From Streptomyces atratus (lineage in GTDB: Bacteria; Actinomycetota; Actinomycetes; Streptomycetales; Streptomycetaceae): 64,000 nt of DNA. Under the pieces are notes generated by a model. That model saw nothing but the letters and a program-made list of their open reading frames with translations, was not told the DNA's origin and ran no database searches. The stretch is taken from contig NZ_FPJO01000006.1 of NCBI RefSeq assembly GCF_900119365.1, forward strand, positions 1-64,000. Reading direction: 5' to 3'. The position numbers and the translations under genes were made by a program. Below are positions 9,556-18,801 of this stretch, piece by piece; position 1 is the first letter of the stretch; every line of letters starts with the position of its first letter.

Positions 9556-10179
9556 TCACCGGCGTCGATCGTTCAGATAGCTGTTGAGGACTCGTTTGCA
9601 CTCAGCGATCAACTGGGCGTCGCCCTGCGGATCGATGCGGAAGGCGAGTTTCAGCACGCTGTCCGCGCACTCCAGAGCCACCCGCACCGCGACCTCGAAT
9701 TCGGCGTTGTCCTGGGTCCCGGTCAGAGAGGCGGTCAGTGAGCGCAGCCTTCCGGCGACCGCGGTGTTGTTGTCCAGGGTCGGCTCCAGGATGTGGTCCT
9801 GTCCCGCCGCGCCGAAGTCGACCACGCCGAAACCGGCGATCGTCCGGCGCATGGTGACGAACTCGTCGACGGTCACATCCACGATGCCCGAGATGCCTTC
9901 GGGCTCCTCTCGCTCCAGCCGGTCCGCGACCCGCCCCAAGAAGGACTCCAGATTGCGGGCGGCGAGCGCACCGATCAGCCCCTCCCTGTCGGAGAAGAAC
10001 TGGTAAAGGGTGCCGATGGGCACCTCGGCCCTGCGGGCCACCTCCTTGGTGGTCAGCCCTGCATAGCCGACCTCGTCCAGGAGTTCGGCGCAGGCGTCCA
10101 GCAGCCGTTCGAAGCGTTCGGCGCTGCGCTTCTGGACCGGCATTCGGCGCAGCGACCCTGCGGTGCGATCTTGATTCAC
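9556..10179 (-). CDS. TetR-family repressor of the galactosidase/glucosidase locus
   Basis: 207 residues. The N-terminal HTH is clear (LTTKEVARRAEVPIGTLYQFFSDREGLI, residues 42-69); the C-terminal helical domain is the ligand pocket and dimer face. It is divergent from the beta-glucosidase gene, with a 21-bp palindrome in the 61-bp gap and a near copy before the alpha-galactosidase gene. The simplest model is that it represses itself, the glucosidase and the galactosidase-transporter operon, and is released by a sugar or glycoside. GTG at 10179 is taken as start, with GGAA close upstream; ATG at 10143 is possible. Confidence 0.85.
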   Translation of the reverse strand: MNQDRTAGSLRRMPVQKRSAERFERLLDACAELLDEVGYAGLTTKEVARRAEVPIGTLYQFFSDREGLIGALAARNLESFLGRVADRLEREEPEGISGIVDVTVDEFVTMRRTIAGFGVVDFGAAGQDHILEPTLDNNTAVAGRLRSLTASLTGTQDNAEFEVAVRVALECADSVLKLAFRIDPQGDAQLIAECKRVLNSYLNDRRR

Positions 10180-10205
10180 GCTTCCATCATCCCATCGAAC
10201 AGGCT

Positions 10206-10226
10206 AACGTGAGCCCTGCTCATGTT
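10206..10226. promoter_or_regulatory. Probable TetR operator between TetR and beta-glucosidase genes
   Basis: Imperfect palindrome with arms AACGTGAG and CTCATGTT around CCCTG. It differs at only three positions from the site at 6081-6101. It lies just upstream of the AGGAGG ribosome site of the beta-glucosidase gene. Confidence 0.72.
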
Positions 10227-10240
10227 TCAGGAGGTTAGGC

Positions 10241-11575
10241 GTGACACTGAACCATCTCCCCGCGGACTTCATCTGGGGTGCCTCGACGGCGTCGTATCAG
10301 ATCGAGGGCGCCACCAAGGAGGACGGCCGCGGACCCTCGGTATGGGACACCTTCACCGCCCGGCCCGGCACAGTCCGCGACGGGCACACCGGTGACGTGA
10401 CCTGCGACCACTACCACCGGTACGAGGAGGACGTCGCGCTGATGGCCGAGGCGGGCCTCACCGGCTACCGCTTCTCCATCGCCTGGCCCCGGATCCAGCC
10501 GACCGGCACAGGTGAGGTCAATACTCGGGGTCTGGACTTCTATGACCGGCTGGTCGACGGCCTGCTCGCCCGCGGCATCGAACCTGTCCCGACCCTGTTC
10601 CACTGGGACCTCCCGCAGGGCCTCGAGGACAGCGGCGGCTGGCTGAACCGCGACACCGCGCACCGCTTCGCCGAGTACGCCGCCATCATGGCCGACAGGC
10701 TGGGCGACCGCGTCCAGAAGTGGATCACGCTCAACGAACCGTTCATCCACATGGTCTGGGGCTACGGTCTCGGCACTCATGCGCCGGGCCGCACCCTGTT
10801 CCTGGACTGCTTGCCGGTCGCCCACCATCAACTGCTCGGCCATGGCCTGGCGCTGAGGGAGCTGCGGGCGCGCGGCCTCCAGGTGCTGATCGCCAACAAC
10901 TGCACCCCGGTCTGGCCCGCTTCGGACTCCCCCGCCGACCGCGCCGCCGCGCGAGCCTACGACAACCTGCACAACCGCCTGTTCAACGACCCGATCCTCA
11001 CGGGCACCTACCCGGACCTGTCGGCCTTCGGCGCGGACGCGACCCTCGGCGGCTCCGTCCGGGACGGCGATCTCGAACTGATCTCGGCCCCCTTGAGCGC
11101 GCTCGGCATCAACTACTACAACCCGACCCGGATCCAGGCGCCGGCATCCGAGGGGCTGCCGTTCGAAGAGGCCCCCATCGAGGGCTACCGCCGCACCGCA
11201 TTCGACTGGCCCGTCGTTCCCGACGGCCTACGGGAACTGCTCGTCGACCTCAAGGAGCGTTACCCGGCACTCCCGCCGGTTTACATCACGGAGAACGGCT
11301 GCTCGGTCGAGGACGTCGTCGACGCGGACGGCGCCGTCCTCGACCTCGACCGCATCGACTACCTGGACACCCACCTCCAGGCCGTCGACGCCTCCGTGGC
11401 CCAGGGCGTGGACGTGCGCGGCTACTTCACCTGGACCCTGATGGACAACTTCGAATGGGCCGAGGGCTTCCACCAGCGCTTCGGTCTCGTCCACGTCGAC
11501 CACGACACCCAGGTCCGCACCCCGAAGGCGTCCTTCGCGTGGTACCGCGACCTCATCCGCGCTCAGCGCGGATGA
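10241..11575 (+). CDS. Beta-glucosidase, GH1 family
   Basis: 444 residues, full length for GH1. It hydrolyses beta-linked glucosides, and often galactosides, with retention of configuration. Both catalytic glutamates are present: acid/base E166 in TLNEPF and nucleophile E351 in YITENG. The N-terminus FIWGASTASYQIEGA and C-terminal WTLMDNFEWAEGF (aglycone and sugar binding) are typical. There is no signal peptide, so it is intracellular. An excellent AGGAGG sits seven bases before the GTG. It is divergent from the TetR gene with the operator between. Activity on beta-galactosides cannot be excluded. Confidence 0.92.
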   Translation: MTLNHLPADFIWGASTASYQIEGATKEDGRGPSVWDTFTARPGTVRDGHTGDVTCDHYHRYEEDVALMAEAGLTGYRFSIAWPRIQPTGTGEVNTRGLDFYDRLVDGLLARGIEPVPTLFHWDLPQGLEDSGGWLNRDTAHRFAEYAAIMADRLGDRVQKWITLNEPFIHMVWGYGLGTHAPGRTLFLDCLPVAHHQLLGHGLALRELRARGLQVLIANNCTPVWPASDSPADRAAARAYDNLHNRLFNDPILTGTYPDLSAFGADATLGGSVRDGDLELISAPLSALGINYYNPTRIQAPASEGLPFEEAPIEGYRRTAFDWPVVPDGLRELLVDLKERYPALPPVYITENGCSVEDVVDADGAVLDLDRIDYLDTHLQAVDASVAQGVDVRGYFTWTLMDNFEWAEGFHQRFGLVHVDHDTQVRTPKASFAWYRDLIRAQRG

Positions 11576-11819
11576 ATCGGCAGGAGCATCACATCCCTCT
11601 GCCTCAAGGCGACGTCAGGCGGGAGTTGTCAGCCGGGACGCCGAAGACTCCGTCGGGTTGGTCGGCCAGCGAGCGACGGGGGCGGGCCGAGCCGGTGGTG
11701 TGCCGACCCGCCTCCATTCGCTCGAACAGGCAGTAGAAGGTCGCCCGCGACGGCATCACCACCGGCGGACCCTCCAGTTTCCAGGCCTCCTGGCCGACGC
11801 GCGTGAAGTCGAGTCGTTG

Positions 11820-12719
11820 CAGTTCGCGCGGCGTATCGATACTCGTTGATGAGGCCGCCGAGGACCCTGGTGCGGAGCATGCTTCGGCCGTCGAGATCGC
11901 GCACGATTGCGGGCTGCTCGGTCGCGCTGGGCGGTAGCCGCTGCCGGGATCGGTGCGGCCGGTGTCCGTTGCAGTGGTCCTGGTAGTCAGTCAGGACCTT
12001 CCTGGCGTGGTTCCCGCCCAGGATCAGGACGTGGTCGAGGGCCTCGCGGCGGATGGTGCCGATCACACGTTCGCAAGGCGCGTCTCAGCGCGGTGCCCGG
12101 GGCGCGCTGAGCAGCACCTCCGTGTCCTGGGCGGTGAGGACGGCGTCGAAGGCGTCGGTGTACTTGCTGTCGCGGTCGCGTAGCAGGAACCGTGGCACGG
12201 CGCCCCGCTCGCCGAGGTCGGCAGCGATGTTCCGGGCCTGTTGTACCGCCCACTGCGCGGTGGGGTGCGTGGTCACCGTGGTGATGTGCAGTCTCCGGGT
12301 GCGGTGCTCGATGAACGCCATCGCGTACAGGCGCTTGCTCCGGGGCCGTGTCGACAGGGAAGAAGTCCGCGCAAGGATCCCCTGAGCCTGCGCGTGAGGA
12401 GTCGCGCCAGGTGGGGCCGGAGGGGCGCGGGGCCGGGTCGATGCCTGCTGCGTGCAGCATCTCCCAGACCGTGGAGGCCGCGATGGGGTGCCCAACGAAG
12501 TGCCGGGGCGACGGGGAAGACGGCGGCCCAGCGGCCACGCGGTATCAGCGAGCTGAGGGCGGCGAGCCGGAATCGGTCGGCCGGCTCATAGAGCACCCCG
12601 CCCTTCACATGCCTGCGCAGGATGGCATTCTCGTGCCGCAGCAGGTGTCTCGGCACAGTAGGACCGCGGGGACGGACAGCAGCGCGCGGGCGGTGCGGTG
12701 GAGCAGGGACACGATCATC
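11820..12719 (-). pseudogene. Frameshifted rve-type integrase/transposase
   Basis: From ATG at 12719 the fragments MIVSLLHRTARALLSVPAVLL, LRHENAILRRHVKGGVLYEP, FIEHRTRRLHITTVTTHPT, FLLRDRDSKYTDAFDAVL, VIGTIRREALDH and TDYQDHCNGHRPHRS appear in order but in different frames. Together they reconstruct most of an rve (DDE) integrase of a type common in Streptomyces. At least three frameshifts and an internal deletion, between the N-terminal region and the HPIAASTVW helix, break it. It lies between the beta-glucosidase gene and the SpoIIE-type gene. Confidence 0.75.
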
Positions 12720-12927
12720 AGGGCAGCATGACAAGTCCCCACCGAGAGGTGGGTGCTGACCAGCAGCGATGACTCTACGAGCCCCACAGGCACCCACGTC
12801 AGTGACGTCGACCAGGTCACAAAGTACAAGAGGGGCACTTGCGCTTGCCGACGCGGCTGAGATGACCACGACATCAGACGCTTCTCGGTCCGGCCTCGCC
12901 AGAGCTGTGAATAATGAGAATGTGGAT

Positions 12928-15798
12928 ATGTCCAAATTTTGGAGATCCGTACTGTCCTCCCTCCTGCCCAGTGGCTGGCACAGGCGGAGTCGGCGTGAGG
13001 TTCCGCATCCGGGAACTGGGCAGCCGACTCCGTCCGCGGGCGAGCGGGAGGTCCCGCACCGGTCGCCGGGGCGGCGCTGGTGCTTTCTGCCAAGCCCGCG
13101 GAGCGCCGCCAGCCAGGTGTTCCTCCTGCAGCTGGCGGTGGTGGTTCTGCTCGTCGCCGCGACGGTGGCGGCGCTGGTGGTGCAGGCCGGGCGCCAAGGC
13201 ACGGAGCACGCCCGCGAAGAGGTGCTTGCCGTCGGTGAGGCATTCGCGAACTCCCCGGGGGTCGTGGAGGCACTGGACGGCCCCAACCCGACCGCGGAGC
13301 TGCAGCCGCTGACCAAGAAGGTCCAGCAGCGGTCCGAACTTTACGGCATTGTGGTGTCGACGCCGGACGGGATCCGCCTCGCGCACCCCGACCCGGGCCT
13401 GATCGGGAAGCATGTCATCGGCCCGTACAAGGCAGCGGCGAAGGGCAAGGCCTTCACAGAAATCGTCGAGGTAGGCCCGTCCGTATACGTATATGCGGCG
13501 GTCCCCGTCTTCAGGCCGGACGGCTCGGTCGCCGGCATCGTGTACCCCGAGATCACGCTCGAGAACGTCAACAAAGAGGTGGGGCGGCAGCTGCCGATGC
13601 TCTTCGGTGCCGCGGGTGGCGCTCTCATCCTGGCCGCGGGCGGGTCGGCGCTGGTGAGTCGGCGGTTGCGGCGTCAGACGCACGGCCTGGGCCCGGTGGA
13701 GATGACGCGGATGTACGAGCACCACGACGCGGTGCTGCACTCCGTGCGGGAGGGCGTGCTGATCATCGACGCCGACGGGCGGCTGTTGCTGGCCAACGAC
13801 GAGACGCGGCGGCTCCTGGGCCTTCCGGCGGATGCTGAGCGGCGGGACGTGGGGGACCTGGGTCTGGACGGCGAGATGGCGCGGGTGCTGTCGTCTGGCG
13901 AAGCGATCACGGATGAGGTGCATCTGACAGGGGACCGGTTGCTGGCGGTGAACATCCGGCCCACAGCCCTGGCCGGCGGCCCGTCCGGCAGTGTGGTGAC
14001 GCTCAGGGACACCACGGAACTGGCGGCGCTCACCGGGCGGGCCGAGGTGGCGCGGGAGCGACTGAAGCTGCTGTACGACGCTGGGGTGCGGATCGGCACC
14101 ACGCTGGAAGTAGTGCGCACCGCAGAGGAGTTGACGGAGGTGGCGGTGCCGCGGTTCGCCGACACCACTGTGGTGGACCTCCTGGACTCGGTGGTACGGG
14201 GGCAGGAACCGGCGCGGGAGACGCGGCGGCAGATGCGGCGCACCGCGATCGACGGCGAGCCGGAGGCACGCACTCTGTACCCGGTCGGAGAGCTGATCAC
14301 CTTTCTGCCGATGACACCGCAGATGCGGGCGATGGAGTCGGGGCGGGCCGTCCTTGAGGCGGACCTGCGGCAGGCGAGGGGCTGGCAGGAGCAGGATCCC
14401 GACCGGGCGCGGAGGACGCTGGAGTACGGGTTCCATTCGCTGGTGACCGTGCCGCTGCAAGCCCGGGGTGTGGTGCTCGGGATGGTGAGCTTCTGGCGGA
14501 CGGGGAATTCGCCGGCATTCGATGAAGAGGACCTGTCCTTCGCGGAGGAGCTGGCGGCGCGCGCGGCGGTGGCCCTCGACAACGCGCGTCGGTTCACGCG
14601 AGAGCATGCGATGGCAGTGACGTTGCAGCGCAGCCTGCTGCCCCGCGGCCTGCCGAAGCAGGACGCCGTGGAGGTGGCCTGGCGGTATCTGCCAGCGGAG
14701 GCGGGGGTGGGCGGGGACTGGTTCGACGTCATCCCGCTGTCCGGGGCCCGGGTTGCCCTGGTGGTCGGAGACGTGGTCGGCCACGGCCTGCACGCGGCCG
14801 CGACGATGGGGCGGCTGCGCACCGCGGTACACAACTTCTCGGCCCTGGACATGGCGCCGGACGAGTTGCTGGCCCACCTGGATGACCTGGTCACCCGGAT
14901 CGACAGCGAGGAGAGCACCGGCGAAGGCTCGGAAGACCGAGAAGGCGAGGCGGTGACAGGGGCGACGTGCCTGTACGCGATCTACGACCCGGTAACGGGA
15001 CTGTGCACAGTGGCCCGCGCCGGACACCCGGGCCCGGCGGTGGTGCATCCGGACGGCACCGTCACGTATCCGGACGTGCCTGCCTCGCCGCCGCTCGGTG
15101 TGGGCGGCCATCCCTTCGAAACCGCCGAGCTGCGTCTGCCCGAGGGCTCGCACTTGGTGCTGTTCACGGACGGTCTCGTGGAAAGCCGGGACCGGGACAT
15201 CGAGACCGGGCTGAATCAGCTGCGCAGAGCCTTGGAGGGCGGGGCGGGGCGCACTCCGGAAGAGACGTGCCGGGCGGCGATCGAGGCGAGGCTGCCGACG
15301 CACCCGTCGGACGACATTGCCCTGTTGGTGGCGCGGACCCGCTTGCTCGCTCCGTCGAAGGTGGCGGAATGGGACGTGCCGCCGGATCCGGCAGCGGTGG
15401 CGACGGTGCGCGCGGAGTGCGCGGTACGACTGCGTGAGTGGGGCCTTGAGGACATCGGCTTCACCACGGAGCTGATCCTCAGTGAGCTGATCACGAATGC
15501 GATCCGGTACGGGACCCCGCCGATCAGGGCCCGGTTGCTGCACAACCGCAGCCTGATCTGCGAGGTGTCCGACGGTTCCAGCACGTCCCCGCACCTACGC
15601 CTGGCCAAGACCACCGACGAGGGCGGACGCGGACTGTTCCTGGTGGCGCAGTTCACGCAGCGCTGGGGAACCCGATACACGCCCCGCGGCAAAGTCATCT
15701 GGACCGAACAACCTCTCCACGACGGCGCCGCAGCCGCCGCCACAGGCGACACACTGGCCGACGTCCTCCTCGATCAGTTCGACGACCCCGCCCACTGA
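12928..15798 (+). CDS. Membrane sensor SpoIIE phosphatase with PAS, GAF and anti-sigma kinase-like domains
   Basis: About 956 residues. Order: hydrophobic helix (64-86), extracytoplasmic sensor of the DcuS/CitA-like PDC type (about 87-220), second helix (221-241), PAS (264-355), GAF (375-555), PP2C-like SpoIIE phosphatase (571-806; metal-site segments GGDWFDV, VGDVVGHG, SDDIALLV), and HATPase (811-921; SELITNAIRYG, DEGGRGLF). Such proteins set the phosphorylation of anti-sigma-factor antagonists. Here phosphatase and RsbW-like kinase are in one chain, with a sensor facing outside. The start is uncertain: ATG at 12928 was chosen because upstream sequence looks non-coding, but ATG 12769 is in frame. 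No sigma factor lies nearby. Confidence 0.88.
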   Translation: MSKFWRSVLSSLLPSGWHRRSRREVPHPGTGQPTPSAGEREVPHRSPGRRWCFLPSPRSAASQVFLLQLAVVVLLVAATVAALVVQAGRQGTEHAREEVLAVGEAFANSPGVVEALDGPNPTAELQPLTKKVQQRSELYGIVVSTPDGIRLAHPDPGLIGKHVIGPYKAAAKGKAFTEIVEVGPSVYVYAAVPVFRPDGSVAGIVYPEITLENVNKEVGRQLPMLFGAAGGALILAAGGSALVSRRLRRQTHGLGPVEMTRMYEHHDAVLHSVREGVLIIDADGRLLLANDETRRLLGLPADAERRDVGDLGLDGEMARVLSSGEAITDEVHLTGDRLLAVNIRPTALAGGPSGSVVTLRDTTELAALTGRAEVARERLKLLYDAGVRIGTTLEVVRTAEELTEVAVPRFADTTVVDLLDSVVRGQEPARETRRQMRRTAIDGEPEARTLYPVGELITFLPMTPQMRAMESGRAVLEADLRQARGWQEQDPDRARRTLEYGFHSLVTVPLQARGVVLGMVSFWRTGNSPAFDEEDLSFAEELAARAAVALDNARRFTREHAMAVTLQRSLLPRGLPKQDAVEVAWRYLPAEAGVGGDWFDVIPLSGARVALVVGDVVGHGLHAAATMGRLRTAVHNFSALDMAPDELLAHLDDLVTRIDSEESTGEGSEDREGEAVTGATCLYAIYDPVTGLCTVARAGHPGPAVVHPDGTVTYPDVPASPPLGVGGHPFETAELRLPEGSHLVLFTDGLVESRDRDIETGLNQLRRALEGGAGRTPEETCRAAIEARLPTHPSDDIALLVARTRLLAPSKVAEWDVPPDPAAVATVRAECAVRLREWGLEDIGFTTELILSELITNAIRYGTPPIRARLLHNRSLICEVSDGSSTSPHLRLAKTTDEGGRGLFLVAQFTQRWGTRYTPRGKVIWTEQPLHDGAAAAATGDTLADVLLDQFDDPAH

Positions 15799-15903
15799 AC
15801 CACTTGGCCGCAGCGCAGGACGGGCCTGGGTCAGTCAGCAAGCAATCAACATGTCCGCCGACAGCCGAGACTACGGCAAGCAGCGATGCTCCCTCTGCGA
15901 GAC
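15799..15903. other. Short spacer, no gene
   Basis: Spacer between the SpoIIE-type gene and an ISAzo13 stub. No coding signal was seen on either strand. Confidence 0.4.
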
Positions 15904-16012
15904 GCTCTCTTCCTAGGCGCCGTTGGGACGGGTCCGTCGGGTCGGCGGGGGCCGCAAGCGGGCGGTGGACCTGGATCCGGGGCTGCGGCCTGCGCTGCTG
16001 GCGCTGGTCTAG
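15904..16012 (+). pseudogene. ISAzo13-type transposase fragment
   Basis: The reading RVRRVGGGRKRAVDLDPGLR followed by PALLALV matches a conserved N-terminal stretch of ISAzo13-family transposases as I recall it, and stops at TAG 16010-16012. Nothing of the catalytic domain remains. Confidence 0.6.
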
Positions 16013-16114
16013 AGAAGCAGCATGCTCGAATCCTTCACTGCCAGGGCCACAAGGGTCAACGCACTGCCGGGACACGTGCAGGCTGGTGGCGCCAGGCGGG
16101 GTGGCCGGCGCGGC

Positions 16115-16378
16115 CTACTTGTACCAGTAGCGGACGCCGCGATGGTGGCTGCAGGTGCCGCGGAACTTCGCCGCGTAGCTGAGGGTCCCGTCCTTGCATT
16201 CGGCGGTCGCACCTGCCGGGTGCGGACTTGCGGCCCTGCACACGCCGGTGGTGTGCGGTGCGCACGTGGTGGTCGCCTTGGCCTGGACGGCCGGGGCGAG
16301 GAGCTCGGCGGCGACGAGCGCGGTGAGGGTGCTGCGGGCGATGCTGCGCCGGTCCGGTGCCGGGAGAGTGCGGATCAC
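16115..16378 (-). CDS. Small secreted DUF3761-type protein
   Basis: 87 residues from GTG 16378. It has a basic N-terminus (RRSIARS), a hydrophobic stretch and a likely cleavage after AVQA, giving a mature protein of about 55 residues. Four cysteines remain (CAPHTTGVC, ECKDGTLSY, GTCSHHRGVRYWY). The ECKDG...CSHHRGV pattern is that of DUF3761, a small extracellular domain of unknown function in actinomycetes. It stands alone, flanked by mobile-element and HNH remnants; no ribosome site decides the start strongly. Confidence 0.7.
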   Translation of the reverse strand: MIRTLPAPDRRSIARSTLTALVAAELLAPAVQAKATTTCAPHTTGVCRAASPHPAGATAECKDGTLSYAAKFRGTCSHHRGVRYWYK

Positions 16379-16575
16379 GATGCGGGGCCTTCCTGGTTCA
16401 ACCCCGTGTCGTTGTCGTGGGGTTGGGGGTCGGGGTGGTGGGGTCGCCGCGGGGGAAGAGTGCCTGGGCGGAGGGGTCCTGCTCTTCCCCCGCGGCGAGT
16501 CGGGGCGCGGACGGGATCGTCCGGTACTCCGGCGGCCTACCGGGCGGGGCTCCCGGCCGGTGCCGCCGGGTGGTG

Positions 16576-16754
16576 TCAGGTGTTGCAGGTGTCGAGCATC
16601 TCGGACAGGGCTTCGGTCTCGGCAGGGTTGGCGGTGAGCTGGTAGTTGGCCTTCACGCTGATCCAGGCCCGGCTGTAGGTGCACCAGTACGACTGCAGCG
16701 GCGGCTTCCAGTTCCCCGGGTCCTTGTCACCCTTCGCTTTGTTGACGTGGTCGA
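16576..16754 (-). pseudogene. HNH endonuclease-like C-terminal fragment
   Basis: Reads DHVNKAKGDKDPGNWKPPLQ, then SYWCTYSRAWISVKANYQL to a stop at 16576. This is the tail of secreted HNH-family nucleases common in Streptomyces. The N-terminal part, including the HNH motif, is missing because the frame meets the left end of an IS6-like element at 16755. Confidence 0.6.
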
Positions 16755-17067
16755 GGCACTGTCACGTTGGCTGACAGGGTGGGTGATCTTCGGGTTGGTC
16801 ATGCTGGGAGGGGTTGTCCGTGGGCAGTACTCCGCCGTCGTACAAGGGGCACCGGTACCCGGCCGAGGTGATCTCCCGTTGCGTGTGGCTGTACTTCCGC
16901 TTCCCGCTGTCATTCCGTGAGGTGGAGGAGCTGATGCTCGAGCGCGATGTGATCGTCTCGTACGAGACGATCCGGCGTTGGTGCGCAAAGTTCGGCCAGA
17001 TCTATGCGAATGAGCTGCGCCGACGCCGGCCACGGCCGGGGTGACAAGTGGCACATGGACGAGGTCG
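16755..17067 (+). mobile_element. IS6-family element remnant, frameshifted and truncated
   Basis: The left end starts GGCACTGTCACGTTGG, a plausible IS6 terminal repeat. The transposase opens at TTG/GTG 16814-16820 with GHRYPAEVISRCVWLYFRFP, LSFREVEELMLERDVIVSYE and TIRRWCAKFGQIYANELRRR. A one-base shift near 17038 moves DKWHMDEV into another frame, after which the match stops. Most of the DDE domain and the right end are missing, replaced by a glycosyltransferase fragment. Confidence 0.75.
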
Positions 17068-17104
17068 GGCACCCACACGCTCCACAACGTGACAGCGCCG
17101 GTCC

Positions 17105-17436
17105 GGCTGGCGGCCGGCCTATGTGCCGGAAGCGGTCATCCACCACGCGGCCTCCACTGTGCGCGACAGCACCGCCCGGCGCGTCGTCGGGCCCCGCAAC
17201 ACGTTGTGGTTCACCTGGCTTCGGCGTCTCGCGGGGTCGGCCCTGAAACGCACGGTGTACCTGCTCACCACGGTACCGAGGGACCGTGCCTCCTTCCGTG
17301 CCTTTCTGCTCGCGGCGGGCGGACTGCCGTGGGTGCTGCGCCAGCGGCGACCAGTACCTCCCGCGATCGAGGCGCGGCTGGCGGCGCTGGAGGCCGCCCA
17401 GCGGAAGGGCACCGCAAAAGGCGCTACGTCGGCTGA
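17105..17436 (+). pseudogene. Glycosyltransferase family 2 C-terminal fragment
   Basis: Reads GWRPAYVPEAVIHHAAST, then GPRNTLWFTWLRR and VPRDRASFRAFLLAAGGLPW, the C-terminal part of GT2 (rhamnosyltransferase-like) enzymes. The first 200 or so residues, with the nucleotide-sugar site, are missing. A frameshift near 17415 separates the natural end RRYVG (stop at 17436) from the main frame. It abuts the truncated IS6 remnant, so the loss was probably mediated by that element. Confidence 0.65.
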
Positions 17437-17817
17437 CCGGCCTGTTCCGTCGCCGGAGATCCTCCCTACGACCGTGTCGCTGTGCGAAGTACCTCTCTCG
17501 CACGGCGAGCCCCGAGGCCGGCAGGTCGTTCTGCCCCCGGACGCCACCTGGCGCACTGCGCCCCGCCACCGCCCCGACGCGGCGAAGCCGCCCGGGCCGT
17601 GGCGCGAGCTGGGCGGGACGATCCGACGCCGAGATGCTGGGGTCCGGGATTGTGGAATTCTCCCGTGATCGTTTTCGTGTAGGGATTACCGGGCTTCGGA
17701 GGCATCCGGTTCGAGACCGCTCCGGCTATCCGAAAAGCGGTTGGGCACCATGATTTATCGTTACGTCCGTGGACCTGCCGCTGTTGCCGGTCAGACCGGA
17801 AGTCCAACGGATTTCGG
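17437..17817. other. No gene seen
   Basis: Between the glycosyltransferase fragment and the AraC gene. GC falls toward 17640-17790. No protein or RNA motif was recognised on either strand. Confidence 0.4.
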
Positions 17818-18801
17818 TCAGCTCCGTTGTGTATCACCGGCGGACGGGAATCCCGCGTGACGCATTTCGCGCGGGCACACCCCGAAGCGCTGCCGGAATG
17901 CCGTGCTGAGCGCGCTGGAGGAGGAGAATCCCGACGCATATGCCAGCTCGGTGATGGTCATGTGCCGGTACGCGGGCGCCCGCAGCCGGTCCCGTACCAA
18001 TCGCAGCCGCTCCTCGCGGATCAGTGCGCGGGGGGTCGTCCCGGCTTGTTGCAGAGCCAGCTGTACCTGGCGCAGCGACCAGCCCAGGGCTCGCGCCATG
18101 GTGGCGCCGGTCAGGTGGGGGTCGGCAGCGTGCTCGCGGGCGTACCGGCGGACCACGGTCTCCACCTCCGTCAGGTGACCGGGCGGGGTGGGGCGGTCGT
18201 CCCCCGCGGCAAGCATGCACAACAGCTCGACCAGGCGTTCCGACACCGCGTCGAACTGGCCGCTTGTGAGGGCGTCGCGCTCCTCGTGCAGGCCGGTCAG
18301 CATGTCGCCCACCACCCGGCCCAGACCCGAGCGGAGGTCGAGGCCCAGGGTGAGCGGCGACGACCGGTTCAACCGCCCGTTCACCTCCTGGGCGGGGATC
18401 GACATGATGAACGCCCGCGTTGAGGCGGCCTGCAGGACCTCGAACGGCGCGCCGAAGGTGAGCAGGCACCCGGCGTCCGGGACCAGTCGCAGCTCCTGGC
18501 CGTTCTGGCGCAGCAGCATCTCTCCGGCGACCGGCAGCACCAAGCGGTAGTCCTCGTCCGGGCTGAGCCGTACCTGGCTCGTGGTCCGGGTGTACTTGAT
18601 CGTGTCCGACCACCACTGGACGAGCTGATAGGTGGCGGTGCGCTGGCGGATCGTTCCCGCGCGGAAGTCGTCGGTGCGTGGGTATCCGTAGCCCATCTGG
18701 CTTTGATACGACGTCACGTGCTCGCCCCAGAATTTGGCGCGCTCACGCGACGTCACGTCCCGGGTCGTGCATGAAATCACCGTGTAGGTTTCCAAGGCCA
18801 T
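17818..18801 (-). CDS. AraC-family transcriptional regulator
   Basis: 327 residues. The N-terminal domain (about 1-200) has the AraC_binding_2-type layout: ISCTTRDVTSRERAKFWGEHV near the start and LPVAGEMLLRQNGQELRL in the barrel. The C-terminal AraC DNA-binding domain (about 220-320) has two HTHs, ending ITELAYASGFSSSSALSTAF and RQRFGVCPREMR. ATG at 18801 is chosen because GAAAGG lies eight to nine bases upstream; the frame extends to 18864. It is divergent from the wall-protein gene at 19171, with a 369-bp gap, and may control that gene or an unlinked one. Confidence 0.85.
   Translation of the reverse strand: MALETYTVISCTTRDVTSRERAKFWGEHVTSYQSQMGYGYPRTDDFRAGTIRQRTATYQLVQWWSDTIKYTRTTSQVRLSPDEDYRLVLPVAGEMLLRQNGQELRLVPDAGCLLTFGAPFEVLQAASTRAFIMSIPAQEVNGRLNRSSPLTLGLDLRSGLGRVVGDMLTGLHEERDALTSGQFDAVSERLVELLCMLAAGDDRPTPPGHLTEVETVVRRYAREHAADPHLTGATMARALGWSLRQVQLALQQAGTTPRALIREERLRLVRDRLRAPAYRHMTITELAYASGFSSSSALSTAFRQRFGVCPREMRHAGFPSAGDTQRS

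Noticed and set aside
12874..15594. 906-residue open frame antisense to the SpoIIE-type gene
   Set aside because: Arg/Gln/Pro/His-rich shadow without motifs; the plus strand has all five domains.
17119..17569. Minus-strand open frames over the glycosyltransferase fragment
   Set aside because: The plus strand gives a clear GT2 C-terminus; the minus readings have no motif.
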